Below, in pieces: positions 34,391-47,060 of a stretch of 64,000 nt of DNA. The translations under genes and the position numbers were made by a program. The stretch comes from Rosa chinensis. Taxonomy: Eukaryota; Streptophyta; Magnoliopsida; Rosales; Rosaceae. Numbering within the stretch: the stretch's first letter is position 1; each line of letters begins with the position of its first letter. The DNA lies in assembly GCF_002994745.2 (NCBI RefSeq), contig NC_037090.1:27944501-28008500 (forward strand), read 5' to 3'. The notes under the pieces are model-generated. The model was given only the letters and a program-made list of their open reading frames with translations. It had not been told where the DNA came from and made no database searches.

Positions 34391-34489
34391 AAACACAAGT
34401 TTATGTCTTAATTATTTATTTATTTATTTTTTTGAGAATGACGTCTTATTTTCAAAATTTTTAGGTAGCCGAAATATCTCATTAAGTTA

Positions 34490-35133
34490 CCTAAAAAAGC
34501 ATCCCATTAAGTTACAAAGGTAATAAGAATGTAATTATATCAAGTTTCACATCGATACCTTAGTTGAAGATGATCAATGGACAATCCCTGCTATCAAATT
34601 GTCATCTAATTTTGAATTTCATCTCCACAAATTTCTCAATACAAATTCGGCGTTGTGATGGTGTCGAGTAGGTTATCTTCTCTCAGTTCCATGACTTATC
34701 CAATTCCAAAACTTCTGTGAATTGTACCAACCGAGGGTCTATTAATTATTTTGTATCCAAGGTTCTAAACATATGAATTAATTAAGGTTTGAAATGATTA
34801 ATGTGCACAGTGAGCCCGTATAGTGACCAAAAGCCCAAAACTTAACCAAAATTGAAATTCAATTATACAAATTGTAGAGCTCATATCTCATTTTTCATCA
34901 TCGATCGATCATTAGAGTAGCCGAAATATGCAGAAAATCCGCCAGAAACACCAAAACTTAATTTTCTATTCTTTGTAATTTTGCTGATGTGGAAGCTTGG
35001 TTAGGCAACCAAAGTTCATAGTTAGATTTGAGCTGTCAAGGTGGTTCAGACTCTACCAACTCGATGCCCGAACGCTGGAGATCACGGTCGGTTCATTATC
35101 GCGAGCAAAGAGATCACAAGTCGAGAGCTGTAC
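34490..35133 (+). repeat. Tandem duplication, copy 2
   Basis: Second copy of the segment at 33747-34390, lying directly upstream of the intact promoter region. Together with the duplicated 5' end at 32796-33150 it suggests one duplication of a unit of about 2.5 kb, later altered. Confidence 0.7.
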
Positions 35134-35581
35134 ATTATTCTGACCCAGACCAAGTTGTGTGGAGTTGACAACGTACCCAAGTCAGCCAAAATTAAAAGCA
35201 CAATTATATGTTATTTTCGATATTATTTCGCAATAGTATTTTAGATTTTTAGGCAAACCAACCACAGTTTTTTTTCCCTCCTCCTCCCATGGTAACGGCT
35301 AGAGTTTCAAATGCGAAATGCGCAGCCCGCACCAAAATCAATTTCCCTTAAAAGCCCTGAGAGCGAAAAGTTTTCCCACTCCCAAACTTACCCGACCTTT
35401 CGATTCCACACCCCAAACCCCAAATCTCCAATCCTTCTAGTGTTTCAATTCACTCTCAGACTCTCCCCAATCACCAACCCCCTTGGATCGAACCCTTAGG
35501 CTTTCAATTTCTCTCATTCTTTCTTCTAATTTTCAAACTTTTTCGCCGGTCTAGGGTTTCCGATATGAAGAACCGGCAAGA

Positions 35582-38500
35582 ATGGATCCTCTTCCGCAAG
35601 AAGTCGACGATTACATCAGAGAGTCGATTGACCACACCCTCGGCCTCCCCGTGTCCGCACAGACTCTCGAATTGAAGCTCCGGTGCTCGGAAGCCGCGAA
35701 GCGACGGCTGCGCGACCAATACACGGTTCTACTCGCCAAATTGAAGGAGAAGGATCAAGCTCTGAACCGATCTAGGGTTCGCATTCGTTTTGAATTTTTG
35801 GTTTATTTGGTTGGGTTGCTTATGTGTTTTTGGTTTCAGGCCGAGGCTTGTATGAACGCTCAGGCTTTGAGGAAGTTTGTGGAGGAGAATCAGAGACTAG
35901 CGGCAGAGTGTGCGCATCTGGTGAGTCAGTGTAACAAGTTGGAGAAGGAGTGCTCGCTTTATGATCATGACCGAGAGGCTTTGATGGATTTCGGAAACGA
36001 GGCAGACCAGAGGGCCAAGGAGGCTGAGTTTCGGGTCGAAGAGTTGGAGGATGAACTGGGAGAATTGTGGGAAGAATTGAAGTTTTACAAGGAATGAATA
36101 CGAGAGGCTTTCGATAATTCTTTCTGACTATCTTTTATTTGTGTAGTTATTAGTTTTTCATGGATTGAATGAAATTGGACTTGTTTGATTTGATTCTTTG
36201 GTAATTAGCTGTGAGAGTCATTAATTGTGCAAGGTTATTCGAGAACTCAAGTTCTGTTGTTTTTCCTTTGTGCTTGTTGAAATGATTCCTGTGGCATTCT
36301 GTTATGAAATTCATTTGTTGAATTAGAACAATCTAAATAGTTTGGATAGTTGTGCTTCATAATCTTTTATGTGCGGCAACTCATGTTCCATTGGATGACA
36401 GGAGAAATTGTTTGATTGCTGCTTTTGCTGAACTTGTCTGATGTTCAGATTGTAAGGTTAAAGTTATAACTCCACTAAAAACACACCCGGTGCTCTATTC
36501 TTGTTTTCTTGGCCAATTTCTTTCAAGCATTTAGAATACTTATTACAATACATTGTATGTAAACTTGGTTTGATCTTGATGGGAATAATAGTGTTTAAGG
36601 CAAAGTATGAGCCCAATCAACTGAAGCCATCAAGTTGTACCAAAATATTAGTTTTCTTCAATGTAGGACGTGTCTAGCCATGAATCAGAAGTTCTCATGT
36701 TCCTTTGTTGCTATTGCAAAAGTTCAATGTGCATATTTTTGCTCTAAGGGGTAGTAATCAGTTATTGCCTTATTGGTAATTGGTTTTGAAGAGATATGCC
36801 TAATGGTACCCTCTTTATCTCAATCCTTTGTAAAAACTTAACCTGTTGTCAGTTTTTCAAGAGAGTAAATGTGAAGCCAGTTAGGGGTATCTGCTGAACA
36901 CTGTGTATAGGATTCAGAGTTTGACAACTTGCGTTATCACTCAAACTTGAGCTTTACTCCCTTCCATCTCAGTAGAGTGCTGCTAGATGTGGAATTTGGG
37001 AAGCTTAATATAAACTGTGTGTATAAGATTGGCACTTTAACCTAACTTTAGGCTTTAGTCCCTTCCATTTCAGATTCAGTGCTGCTACTGTATATATTTG
37101 GGACCAGGATTCTAATATAACTGTGTGTATAAGATTGGCAGTTTAACCTAAATTTAAGCTTTAGTCCCTTCCATTTCAGATTCAGTGCTGCAACTGTGTA
37201 TATTTGGGACCAGGATTCTAGAAAGATGTATCATTCTATAATTCTATCTCACTCTTAACAAAATTTTAGCATTTATGGAAAACTTGATCTCGTTTCTCAT
37301 GAATTTTATTTTCCAATTTTTTAAAACATGAAGTCAGAAGTTAATTTGATTGTCTTAATGCATGCTTTGTTGTTGTTTTTTGGAAAAATTTGAATCTAAT
37401 TGCAGATTGGTTTAGAATGTAAGTCACTGAGTCCATCGTATGCCACTCATTGGTTGTATAATGATTAATGAGAGATCATGCGGAATGTATATGAAGAATA
37501 TCAATTGTTATCCCACTGAACGTATTAGTGACAGTTAGCAATGTCTGCATACGGGCAGTTGATTATTAGCTACAATTAACATGACATAATATACCTGCAA
37601 ATATGGTTAACCTATTTAGGTATTGTGTTACAAAGGTCATGTAGAACTTATTATCACTTTATCAATCAAATAAGATTCGATTTTGTAATTGCAAAACAGG
37701 CTTAAATATCAGTAAGAATCACTTCTTTGGCAGATTTTGTATTTCCTGTTGATGATGATATAGAAAAATAGGTATTATGAGTCAGAGTCTCTTTTACTGT
37801 GATTTTGCGAAGGCTGATGAATATTTCTATGTTGAAGGTTGATTCATCTGCTGAAGGCTCACCTGTTGAAGAGAAACTAGTGGAGTCTGTTTTAGCAACA
37901 TCAACCAAAGATGAGACTGGGGCGGCATGTTCATTTTTGGAGGCCAATAGCTGAAATGAGTCATGTCAAAGGTTGCTAAATATGTGGAATGGGTGAGTTT
38001 GTTTACCACTATGCATTTTTCCTTTTTGAGTCGTTTTTGTGGCAGATTATTGTTTTACTGCCGACATTTTGAATTGCCCAGTCTACTTTCATCTGCTGCT
38101 GATATATGGGTGTCAATTTCTATTTTCTGAAGTCAAAGAATGCTTAAAATTTCTTTTCGTTTACATGGCAGCTTGAGGCCGTCATCTCAAAAAGTTTTAT
38201 CGCTAGTTGCTGAGTTGAAAACACTTAAGAAGAATAATGAAACACTTGAGAAGGATAAAGAACATCTAAGGATCAATCTTCTTTCTGCTGAAGAGGAGGT
38301 GAGAAGAGTAGAACGTTTTCTAATATTGATTCTTCCACTTCCATGTCAAACCTGATATAGTGTAATGAACTAATGATATCCCATATATATTATGATGAAT
38401 GCAGGTCAAATTGCTTTTAGAAGAAAACAAAGTGTTAGATGAAGCTAACAAAAGATTACTACAGCAGTACCGCAAGGAAAGAAACAATTCTGGTTCTGAT

Positions 38501-38797
38501 GGAAAGCATACTGATGTATCAACGAAGGTGAGAGAAAGGGAGAAGAATAGCTTTGATTGCATGTTTTACTATGCTCTTATGCTTTCCTTGGCATTTCATG
38601 TCCATGAAATTGTAGTAGGATCTAATTTTATGCATTCTCCCCTTTTGCAGTCAAACAAGCGAAAATCTAGCTCTAAGGTGATGAGCAGCAGCCCGATTCA
38701 GGGGAAGATCGATTTCAGTGACCAAGAATCAGCAAGACAACCTCTCTCACCCTTGCGTTGTAACTCCCCTAACTCAAGACTGCATAAAAAGCAATAG
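35582..38797 (+). pseudogene. Plant coiled-coil protein gene, probably truncated or decaying
   Basis: Exon 1 (35582-35776) encodes MDPLPQEVDDYIRESIDHTL and exon 2 (35840-36094) a heptad-rich coiled coil (KFVEENQRLAAECAHLV, DREALMDFGNEADQRA). Further homologous exons follow at about 37838-37992 (EEKLVESVLATSTKDE), 38172-38298 (SSQKVLSLVAELKTL), 38405-38527 (LLLEENKVLDEANKRLL) and 38651-38797 (SNKRKSSSKV to the stop). I know this as a conserved plant protein of unknown function. Two lesions are visible. After exon 2 the expected donor AAG|GT reads AAGGAATGA, giving a stop at 36097. The third exon has an in-frame TGA near 37954. A product of about 150 residues remains possible. Confidence 0.8.
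35777..35839 (+). other. 63-nt intron without in-frame stop
   Basis: Donor AGG|GTTCGC and acceptor TTTCAG|GCCGAG. It is a multiple of three and open, so retention would add 21 mostly hydrophobic residues between two coiled-coil segments. Very short for a plant intron. Confidence 0.65.
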
Positions 38798-40399
38798 GAA
38801 ACTTCCGAAATAGTCTGATGTATATCTCACCTCTCAGTTGTACCTTTTTATGTACCCATCATATGTGTTGGTTGGCATAAGATTGCAGATTTTCAAATGA
38901 CTAACAAAATTGTTTGTAACTTGTAAGAATCATTTGCCAAGTCTTTTTAGTGAATGACTGGAATTACAGTATTATGAATGAGTACATGTTCTGTTGTCAC
39001 AGTAAGAAATGGGAATGTCGTGAATTTACATTTGCATTACATGGTTACAACGGTATATGAAAACAGAAGCTTTAAAAGGTTTAGGTACATGAAAACAAAG
39101 GCTTTAAAAGGTTTTGTATTGACAAAAATTTAAAGGAAAACGATAGGTTTGATGGAGATGATTGAAATTGCTGGTTGATAACATGAAAACAATAGGTTTG
39201 ATGATGCTGACGATACATTGGTCAAAATTTAATACAGAAATGGTTGCAGAGGTGTTCATATTTTTTTTCAACCGATTGTTATTGTTCATTTCAAAACTCT
39301 ACGAGAACAAGCCTCGGAGGTGGACAGTAATCTTGAGTCTCCGAATGATCTATGTTTCAAGTCCTTGAACTCTAGAAACGCATGTTTATGTCTCTGGACC
39401 ATTGTTGAGAGTAGTTCCGATCACCCCCATAAATGTACGTGTAAAACACATTCACTTTTAGTTCACCAGACTTGCCACCACACTTCATGTAGCAGGAAAT
39501 AATTGAGGGGAATCATATATGAACAGATGAATGGTCACCTAAAATTATGAACAGATTATATGCTATTGGTAACGTTTGAGATCATATTGCTGTCTGCATC
39601 ATTGCCCTAATTATCAAATACAATTGTACTCTGGTGTGTGACTATGATGATACACACAACTTATTTCTGTTCTCGAACTAGGAACAGATGCACTTCATTC
39701 AGTGTCTGTTCTCCAACACTACACCAAAGATGCAGTCAGAGTGTTGAAGAGTTGGCAGTAACATATATCCCTCTCACAATTCTGTGTGTACAAATATAAC
39801 TGATAGTTAAACGTTGAATTTACCTAAACCGGTGCCTGATGTTGGCTTTCTCATTACCATACTCTAGGTTACAGAATTCAGGTATATGAAGTTGAAACTA
39901 CTAGATGAAGAAAACTTGAGCAGAAACCAATAATTTGGATTACTTTAGTTGCAAGATGTGATCTTGAATTGGCCAGAAGTAGATATTTCCTTTCAGTTGA
40001 GATTCACTTTGAACATGATTCATAATTTTTCGTGTTACTGAAAATGGTGCAGTACATGTACACACTACATTACAAAGATCAAGTGTAACAGCCAACTAAA
40101 GAGTGAAAAACAAATGCAAAGTATTTGACTTCCTTGAAGAGAAATTACATTACAGTGTAGTATAGTAACTAGTAATTAATTACTGTGTTCAGAATAAAAA
40201 AGAAATCTACAAAGAGCTCCCTAGCTAAAACTAAAATATACAAGCAGTAGTCCAGCCAATACATTGAACTTGGCCGCCAAAAGAAGTTGCCTCGAGGGGA
40301 GGAAGAAGTTGGAGTCGAGGAATGCCTGTGGTCAATTATCCATATACTGATGCTGACCATTGTAAGAAACTCTATATGTAGAAATAAGAAAGTTTGTCA
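38798..40399. other. Intergenic DNA, no gene seen
   Basis: Begins with the probable 3' UTR of the coiled-coil gene. Short frames at 39104-39502 and 40169-40360 are not recognised. A small tandem repeat (about 39033-39110) has AAAACA-AAGCTTTAAAAGGTTT in two copies. Confidence 0.5.
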
Positions 40400-41515
40400 C
40401 TACAAAACGTCAGAATACTGATACAGTGCTTTAGGCTGATCTTGATCAAATCCATTAAATTCGTCAGACTGTAAGTAGGGAGTATCGAGTGCAATATCAA
40501 AGTCATGATAACCATAAACCATCATATCAAAACCACCACAGAGCTGCTGCTCGTGAACAAGAGAGGGAGAAGGCAGCAGTTTCTGCTCATCTTGTTGCTG
40601 TTGTTGTTCCTCACAGTTGTTGTTAGGTTCTACTTGTTGTTGCCGCACTAGTAGTGAAAAATCCGAAGACTGTTGTTGTAGAGTTTGTTGTTGTTCCTCA
40701 TACCATTGATCAAGAGAAGCCATAAACTGATCACTATTCAAAATGTCATGATAATCATCAACCAAGCCAGTTGGAGAGAACACTAGGTTCTCATCCACAC
40801 AGTAATCATGATCATCACATTGTGGGGGCAGTTGCTGTGTAGTGCTAGTACGACTAAATGAGGCACTTCCCTTTTGTTGCTCACACATGTTGTTTTGAAG
40901 TTGAACTCTTTTCGGTTCAAGTTTTTGGTTTTTGAAAGACATTGTCTTTCTGTGATTCTCATCCTCATTAGTCTCAGCAGAACTCTTCTTCCTCTTTTTT
41001 CTTCCTCCTTCCTTATCATTGACTTTGAGTCAGCACAAAGCCAAATCGGGTGCTTGGTTGATGGTGAACTCATCCATCAACCAAGCAGCATGGTGTTCAA
41101 AGTCTTTGTCTTTGTTATTTTCGTATCTAAACTTCCTTAGTTTCCCATAAGGCTCTTCAATTCCACTGACATAGACAGGTTTAGCAGCTTCTGTCTAGCT
41201 CCATGTGCCCCCATCGTAGCCAGTTCTGCGAAAACAATGGGAACCCAACTTCTTGACCTGGGAGAAGAAATAGATATAATCTTGATGTGGAAATTTGGAA
41301 GGATCATAAATTCTCCATATATCCCACGGTGGTAAACCTATGGTGCCATATATTTCAATCTCAGGGAATGTTTGTTTTGCAATTGGGGTTGGGGATTTGA
41401 TTCTGTTGTAGAGATAGCTTCCCACTAAATCAGAATCAGTGGGGTGGAATGTTTTCACAACCACCACATCAAGGTCTTCTAGGCTCATGAAACAAGAAAT
41501 TGAAGAAGAAGCCAT
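40400..41515 (-). pseudogene. NAC-family transcription factor gene with two in-frame stops
   Basis: One continuous minus-strand frame of 371 codons starting MASSSISCFMSLEDLD. NAC subdomains: FHPTDSDLVGSYLYNRI, EIEIYGTIGLPPWDIWRIY, YIYFFSQVKKLGS, FRRTGYDGGTWS; then, after TAG (41195-41197), EAAKPVYVSGIEEPYGKLRK and HHAAWLMDEFTIN. A TGA (41030-41032) follows LALC, and a basic tract GRKKRK and a Gln-rich acidic tail come after it. Apart from the two stops the frame is intact for over 1.1 kb with no indel. Typical plant NACs have introns in the domain and this one shows none. A recent pseudogene is most likely. Stop readthrough or a sequencing difference is possible. Confidence 0.8.
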
Positions 41516-41529
41516 TTGAATTGAATTGA

Positions 41530-41866
41530 TGTAGATCGAGATGAAAGAAAGAATAGGAAAGTTTGAGGGTTTCTGGATGTAGATCGAGATGAAAGAAATA
41601 ATAAGGAAGTCTGACGGTTTCTGGATGTAGATCGAGATGAAAGAAAGAATAAGGAAGCCTGAGGGTTTTTGGATGTAGATAGAGATGAAAGAAAAAATAA
41701 GGAAGTTTGAAGGTTTCTGGATGTAGATCGAGATGAAAAAAAAGAATAAGGAAGTCTGAGGGTTTCTGGATGTAGATCAAGATGAAAGAAAGAATAGGAA
41801 AGTTTGAGGGTTTCTGGATGTAGATAGAGATGAAAGAAAGAACATGAAAGTTTAAGGGTTTCTGAA
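41530..41866 (+). repeat. 48-bp minisatellite, about seven units, upstream of the NAC start
   Basis: Units start at 41530, 41578, 41626, 41674, 41722, 41771 and 41819 (period 48, one 49), core TGTAGATCGAGATGAAAGAA. It lies 14 bp upstream of the NAC ATG on the minus strand, that is in its leader or promoter. The minus-strand frame through it repeats a 16-residue motif (HLDLHPET), a by-product of the period. Confidence 0.9.
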
Positions 41867-42080
41867 TTGAGTAGGAAACTTGCAGAGAGTTGATACTTGA
41901 GGCCGTGGGAAGTGTTGAGATGAGAAGGAAACCGTGGGGCCTATATATAGAGGATTAGGTAACTCCCTAGCAGATTAGGAAAGTTGATTTTCGATACTGC
42001 CCCCTGATTTTTAAAATGAAATACCTAAAATACCCCCTTCTAAGAACCTGATTGGCCAACCCATACCACGTGTCCCCTAC

Positions 42081-42552
42081 TAGGGGTGTAAATAAGCCGA
42101 GCCGGAGCGAATACCAAGGTGATCATGTTCGGCTCTTTTTTTTTTTTATCGAGCTCGAGTCAGGCTAAAGCTTGAAATTTTTTTTCCATGCTCAAGCTCG
42201 GCTTTGCTTGAATATTTTTCTTAGGCCCGAGCTAGGCTCAGCTCGGCTTGATTTATTGGACGAGCTCGAGCTTGAATAGGCTCGGCTTGGCTCATTTGAC
42301 TTTAAATTTAAAAAATAAAAAAGATAGAAAGAAAATTTAAAATAATAAACCAAATTTGATGTCTCACCATCATATAAATCCCTTTTATTGTCTAGAATAA
42401 ACTCAAAATGATGAATCCAACTCAAAATTGCACTTAAACTAATTAAATAAGAATGGGGCCTTCAACATATTGATTCAAAGGGGGTTATTTGTATCTTTAG
42501 TTTTCCTTCCAAGCAAACTCCCAGCGAATCTTCACCATCTATAAAACAAAGA

Positions 42553-42586
<34 letters not shown>

Positions 42587-43430
42587 CTTTAAATAAGTTT
42601 GTTCAATATGATTTTATGTAAGTAAGAAGATTGTTCAGTACGTGACTACGTGTTATACCTTTACTCCAAGCAGATTTCTTCCATTGAATCATCATCACCC
42701 TATATTATAAAAAAGAATAAAAGAAACATGATTAGTGGAAGAACAATCTTGCAAAAAGTTACATACATAAAAAGACTTGCAGTAAGAATGAAAAAAAAAA
42801 AATACCTTTACTAATGTAGAAACTCCATACTCACAACGTAATCAATCTCCAGTACAAATCAAGGCTTCAACTGTATTTGGCCTTAAGGAACTCCGATATT
42901 GATCAAGGACTCTACCTCCAACACTAAAAGCTGATTCAGAAGCAACTGTGCTAATGGGAATGGATAATATATCACCTGCCATCTTTGATAAAACTCGAAA
43001 CTTGGTAGTGCTTGTCTTCCACCAATTCAAGACATTGAATTCCACATCAGATTTATTAGTATAACGACCTTCTTCCAAATATACATCCAGGTCAGATTTG
43101 AGAGGTTCAATTGTATCCATTTGCTGAGCCCAAAGATCAAATTCTGCTATACTTTTAGTGATACATTTCTTATCAATAACAGTAACAACACTGGAAGTGC
43201 AAACTTCTCCGTCTTTAGAACTATAAACAGCAACATATTCTTCAAAAAGCTGATATAGAGATTCCCTCATAGCCTTAATATGTCTCTCAGCTTCATAACC
43301 CAAATAAATTTTTGGAAAGCAAAATTCAATGAACTTCATCTTGTATCGAGGATCTAAAACTACTGCAATAGCAATTAACAAGTTGCAATCTCCCCAATAG
43401 TTGCCCATTCGTCTGTAAGGACCCATTATA
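42081..43430 (-). mobile_element. hAT element remnant (end plus transposase C-terminal part)
   Basis: The left end TAGGGGTGTAAAT with many GAGCTCGAGC-type subterminal repeats (42081-42300) is a hAT terminus. The minus-strand frame 43426-42842 is the C-terminal half of a RICESLEEPER-like hAT transposase: VVLDPRYKMKFIEFCFPK, LDVYLEEGRY, FNVLNWWK and the dimerisation segment ISTVASESAFSVGGRVLDQY. The BED zinc finger, the N-terminal half and the other end are absent; sequence changes to the Copia remnant near 43435. A TA microsatellite lies at 42556-42580. Confidence 0.85.
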
Positions 43431-43439
43431 AAGCACTGT

Positions 43440-45831
43440 GGCGGTGCAATTATTACATAAATGGCACACTCAAATATGCGTAAGTATAATACTTGTACCC
43501 AGTCACTAGCTATAACGCAGAGATAGATTGAGTGGCAGTGGGTCGTAGACGAATTAGCATAACTGCAAGCGATATTGCATCACCCAAGTAGATATAAGGA
43601 AATTAGTGCACATTACCAATGTCCGAACTACCATCGTAGTCGTTTCCGCGAGACCAATTGAGTGTGTTTATGGGAATATAATGTCCAACATTAGTCCCAA
43701 TGCAATAACCATCGAAAATCTTCGATGTAAACTCTCTATCATCGTCAAGTCCAATTGACAGAATTAGGATGTTCCGGGGAGTGAGCCCGTTGTCATATGA
43801 TATTTGCTAGGAGTGTAGCCCAAGCAGCATTTACAGGTGGACAATGGCACAACACTTGACCATCGTGTTTGCGTATCAACTAATATCATGAGATATTTAA
43901 ATGTCTGCAAGTTGGTTGAATCAGTCCATAGAATCCCCATGGATTCTATGTAAGAACATAATGAGTATTTTCATATCCTTTGCATAGGACGGTCTCAGTC
44001 CTACTTTCCCTAAGGAACGGGCTTTATAAAATGAGCGAGAGGCTTTAGAAGCAACCAATGAGAATTTTGGTTGGACCTGAGCGTCTGAAACACTATTTGA
44101 AGCAAGTTGGTGACTGCAGCATCACCTAGGGCGCCATCACCATGATGGACGCCATCCATGGCGTCATGGATAGGGACTGCGCCAGCTCTAGGCTGGTGGT
44201 GGGCGGAGGTGGTGCCCTAGGCAGTTGCGTCGGTCTCACTTAGTCCAAAAATCAACTTTTGATTATGCTTCGTTTCGCTCTAAAGAAATGATGTCCATGT
44301 GAAGTCTTTAGTAGTCGGATCATCATATCATGACCAGGATGATCTATCCTACCGTGACAAAGCCAATATGTGTCTAAATCTAAGAGATCTTCTCTCATAA
44401 CTTTATTGAATTTTATAGCTCGAATAGTGACATAGAGTCCACTAAAGAGACACATAAACTTCTCTAAGATGCACCTTTGTTCGCAATCATTAGAGGTATT
44501 TCAAAGGAACTCATTTCCGTTCTCTCCATGCATTTTTGCATAGAATCCGTTGGCTATTCATAGGTGAGATTGGCCCTAGGCCCTAGGAGCAAGGCTCGCT
44601 TAACTACCACTAATATCAGAACCTTCCTAGATATCACACTTATTTTAGGTGAGCCTACTTTCAAGATAGACTTAAACCATTGGCATTTACTACAAAGTAT
44701 ACAGCAATTGCCTATTACATCTCTTGGAAAAATAAAGACTTAAACAGAATTGGCGATCTATTGATCCCAGCCAGATTTATTGTCTTCAACCCTTCACTTT
44801 AGATCATCTTCTTGTTCCATATAGTGAGCTTCTCTTGCTTCATAATATGCTTTGTAGGCGGTGATGATTTCTTCACGAGCTCTACAAATGTGTGTCCAAT
44901 GATTAGACACTCCACATCGAGAACATACATCTCTTTGATCAAACTTCATTGATTGAGGCGCTTTGAAAGCGTCATTTAGATAGCTCATAGTGTTGGTGGC
45001 GCCACCAACATGGCCAGAGCCGTTGCCTCCCTCTCTCTTTCCACGTTTACCTCTTCGGTTCCGTGTTCGCCTATTTTGGCGGTTACCTTCCCAAGTAGAG
45101 CAATTATATGGACCAGAACGTCCAGAAGTATCCCTAAGATTAAGGTTTCACTCTTGGCGCCATCTCTTAGAGGCACGACTATAATTGGATTCCAGAATGT
45201 GTTCTGTTTCCACGGATCTCGAATTATAGTTCTTCACAAGGATGTTGTCATGTTTTTCAGTTTCAATGAGCTCATGAAACCTTGTGATCCGTCCTGCCGC
45301 AACATCGATTCGATAGTTCTTAGCAACCATCAATGTAGAGACGGGAAAGGTAGAGAGAGTTTTCTCAATCAACATCGCATCTGTGATCTCTTTACCACAA
45401 AATTCCATTAAGGATTTAATGCGAAGTGCTTTCGAGTTGTAGTCAAAAACTGATTTGAAATCACAGAAGCGGAGGCTATGCCATCTCACTTCTAGGTCAG
45501 GAAGCAGGCAGTCATGGACGTTGCCAAATCTATCTTCGAGTGAGACCCACAACCTTTTGGGGTCTTCTTCATTCATACACTCGTACTGGAGTGAATCATC
45601 CATATGACGAGTCATTAGGATGATGGCTTTCGCCTTATTTGCTTCTAAGGCTGCTCTATTTGCTTCCAAAACTTGAGCTTGCTCGACAGTTAGCACGTCC
45701 TGGCTAGGCTCGAGAATCGTGTCGAGGATTCCATCGGCCTTGAGATGCTGGCGGACATCACGAACCCACCTGTGATATTCAGAGCTAGTTGTTCCCAATG
45801 GAGCAAAGTCCAATTTGTTCAGGTTACTCAT
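43440..45831 (-). pseudogene. Copia remnant: gag with CCHC knuckle, GAG-pre-integrase, part of integrase
   Basis: gag starts MSNLNKLDFAPLGTTSSEYH at 45831 and runs to 44794 in one frame, with a single stop at 45148, ending in the knuckle CSRCGVSNHWTHIC. The GAG-pre-integrase piece (44455-44252) has RIDHPGHDMMIRLL. An integrase trace with EFTSKIFDGYCIGTN is at about 43690-43750. Stops and shifts fill the rest; reverse transcriptase is missing. Confidence 0.8.
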
Positions 45832-47060
45832 CCTGAAAGAGAACAAGAAATTAAGGTTAGTTTCAGAGCGAAAAAGGCTACCATGAAAACAAATAAAATT
45901 TCTGAGCGTAGTCGCTTCCAAGAAATTAGGAATTTCCGAGTGTAGTTGCTTCCAAGAAATTCGATTTCAAGAGGGGTTGGATTAGATCGAAACAATGATG
46001 TTTGCGGTCGATCGTTTTATCTCAACAAACTCTAAGTTTGGACAATTCTACAAGCTCCAAGCTTGGAGTGAGCACGAACCCCCACAGTTAGGATTAATTT
46101 GGTCTCCCCTATGATAAAGAAAGGGAGGTCGCAAGTCCCCGAAAAAGAAGAGAAATTAAATGTAAAAACTCTAAAAAAGGGGAACTTTTAGAAAAAAAAA
46201 AAAAAAAAAAAAAACTCGAAATAGGTAGCTGGAAAATATGGCCTGAAAAGTCGCCGGAAAATCACCGGCGATGGTTGACCGACGGTGTTGACCGGCGTTG
46301 ATCGTGGGCTGATGTGGCAGTGGGTCCTTGATGCTGGCTTGGTGTGATGACGTGGAAGTGGGTCCCTATGCTGACGTGGTTGTGGGTTCCCCTGATGACG
46401 TGGCATGGGTCCTGTTGCTGACGTGGCTGTGGACCTGCATCAATGGGCCTCTACCTTGGGCTTCTGGGCTTCTTTTCCTTTCCCTTTTTTTTTTCCTCTT
46501 TCTTTTCTTTCTTCTGCAGGTTTTTGGCAAGCCAGTTCACCTATTTCCGCACCAATTTTTGGGGTTTTGCTTCCGGTTTCGGAATCCTAGGGTTGAGGAG
46601 CTACTGGTGGAAAAATTTGGTAGCAATCGGAGGTCCGGAGGTGGTGAACCCTTGCAGGGATCCCTCTTTTTTCTTCTTGGAGGGCTGGTTCGATACTTCC
46701 GATGGCCGGTTCGGTAGTTTTCCAGCCGGTTCTGGTGGTTCCGCAGCCGGTTCTGGAATCTTGGGATTGAGGCCTTTATATGCGGCGGCGGTGGTGGCTA
46801 GGGTTTGAAGGCTACGAATTTAGGGTTTCAGGGTTAAAGTTTCGTGCTAATAACGTGTTTAAGGAAAGCTGAATTGGGAGAGAATTGAGTCATGCTTTCA
46901 TTGATAATAGGAGTCTCTTTATATAGAGGATTACAAGCATAGAGATAGAGTTGTACTTGGAAACATAATCGTACATTGATTGGATATCTCCTAAAATTCT
47001 CCGAGAATATCTTTAATATAAACCCTATGTCAACTAGAGTAAGTAACCTCGAGTTTGGGC
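45832..47060 (-). other. Leader and possible 5' LTR of the Copia remnant
   Basis: Upstream of gag on the minus strand: a GC-rich leader (46230-46450) with a poly-A run (about 46194-46214), then text resembling a Copia LTR around 46835-47060 with a TATA-like CTATATAAAG and the end ACACGTTATTAGCACGAAAC. I could not define both LTR ends. Plus-strand open frames here (46328-46808) are probably chance. Confidence 0.4.

Noticed and set aside
41469..41780. Repeat protein with HLDLHPET units
   Set aside because: Translation of the 48-bp minisatellite (16 codons per unit); an artefact of the period.
46328..46808. Three overlapping plus-strand frames of 61-129 codons
   Set aside because: Low-complexity F/L-rich text in a T-rich leader opposite the Copia gag leader; no domain and no consistent frame.
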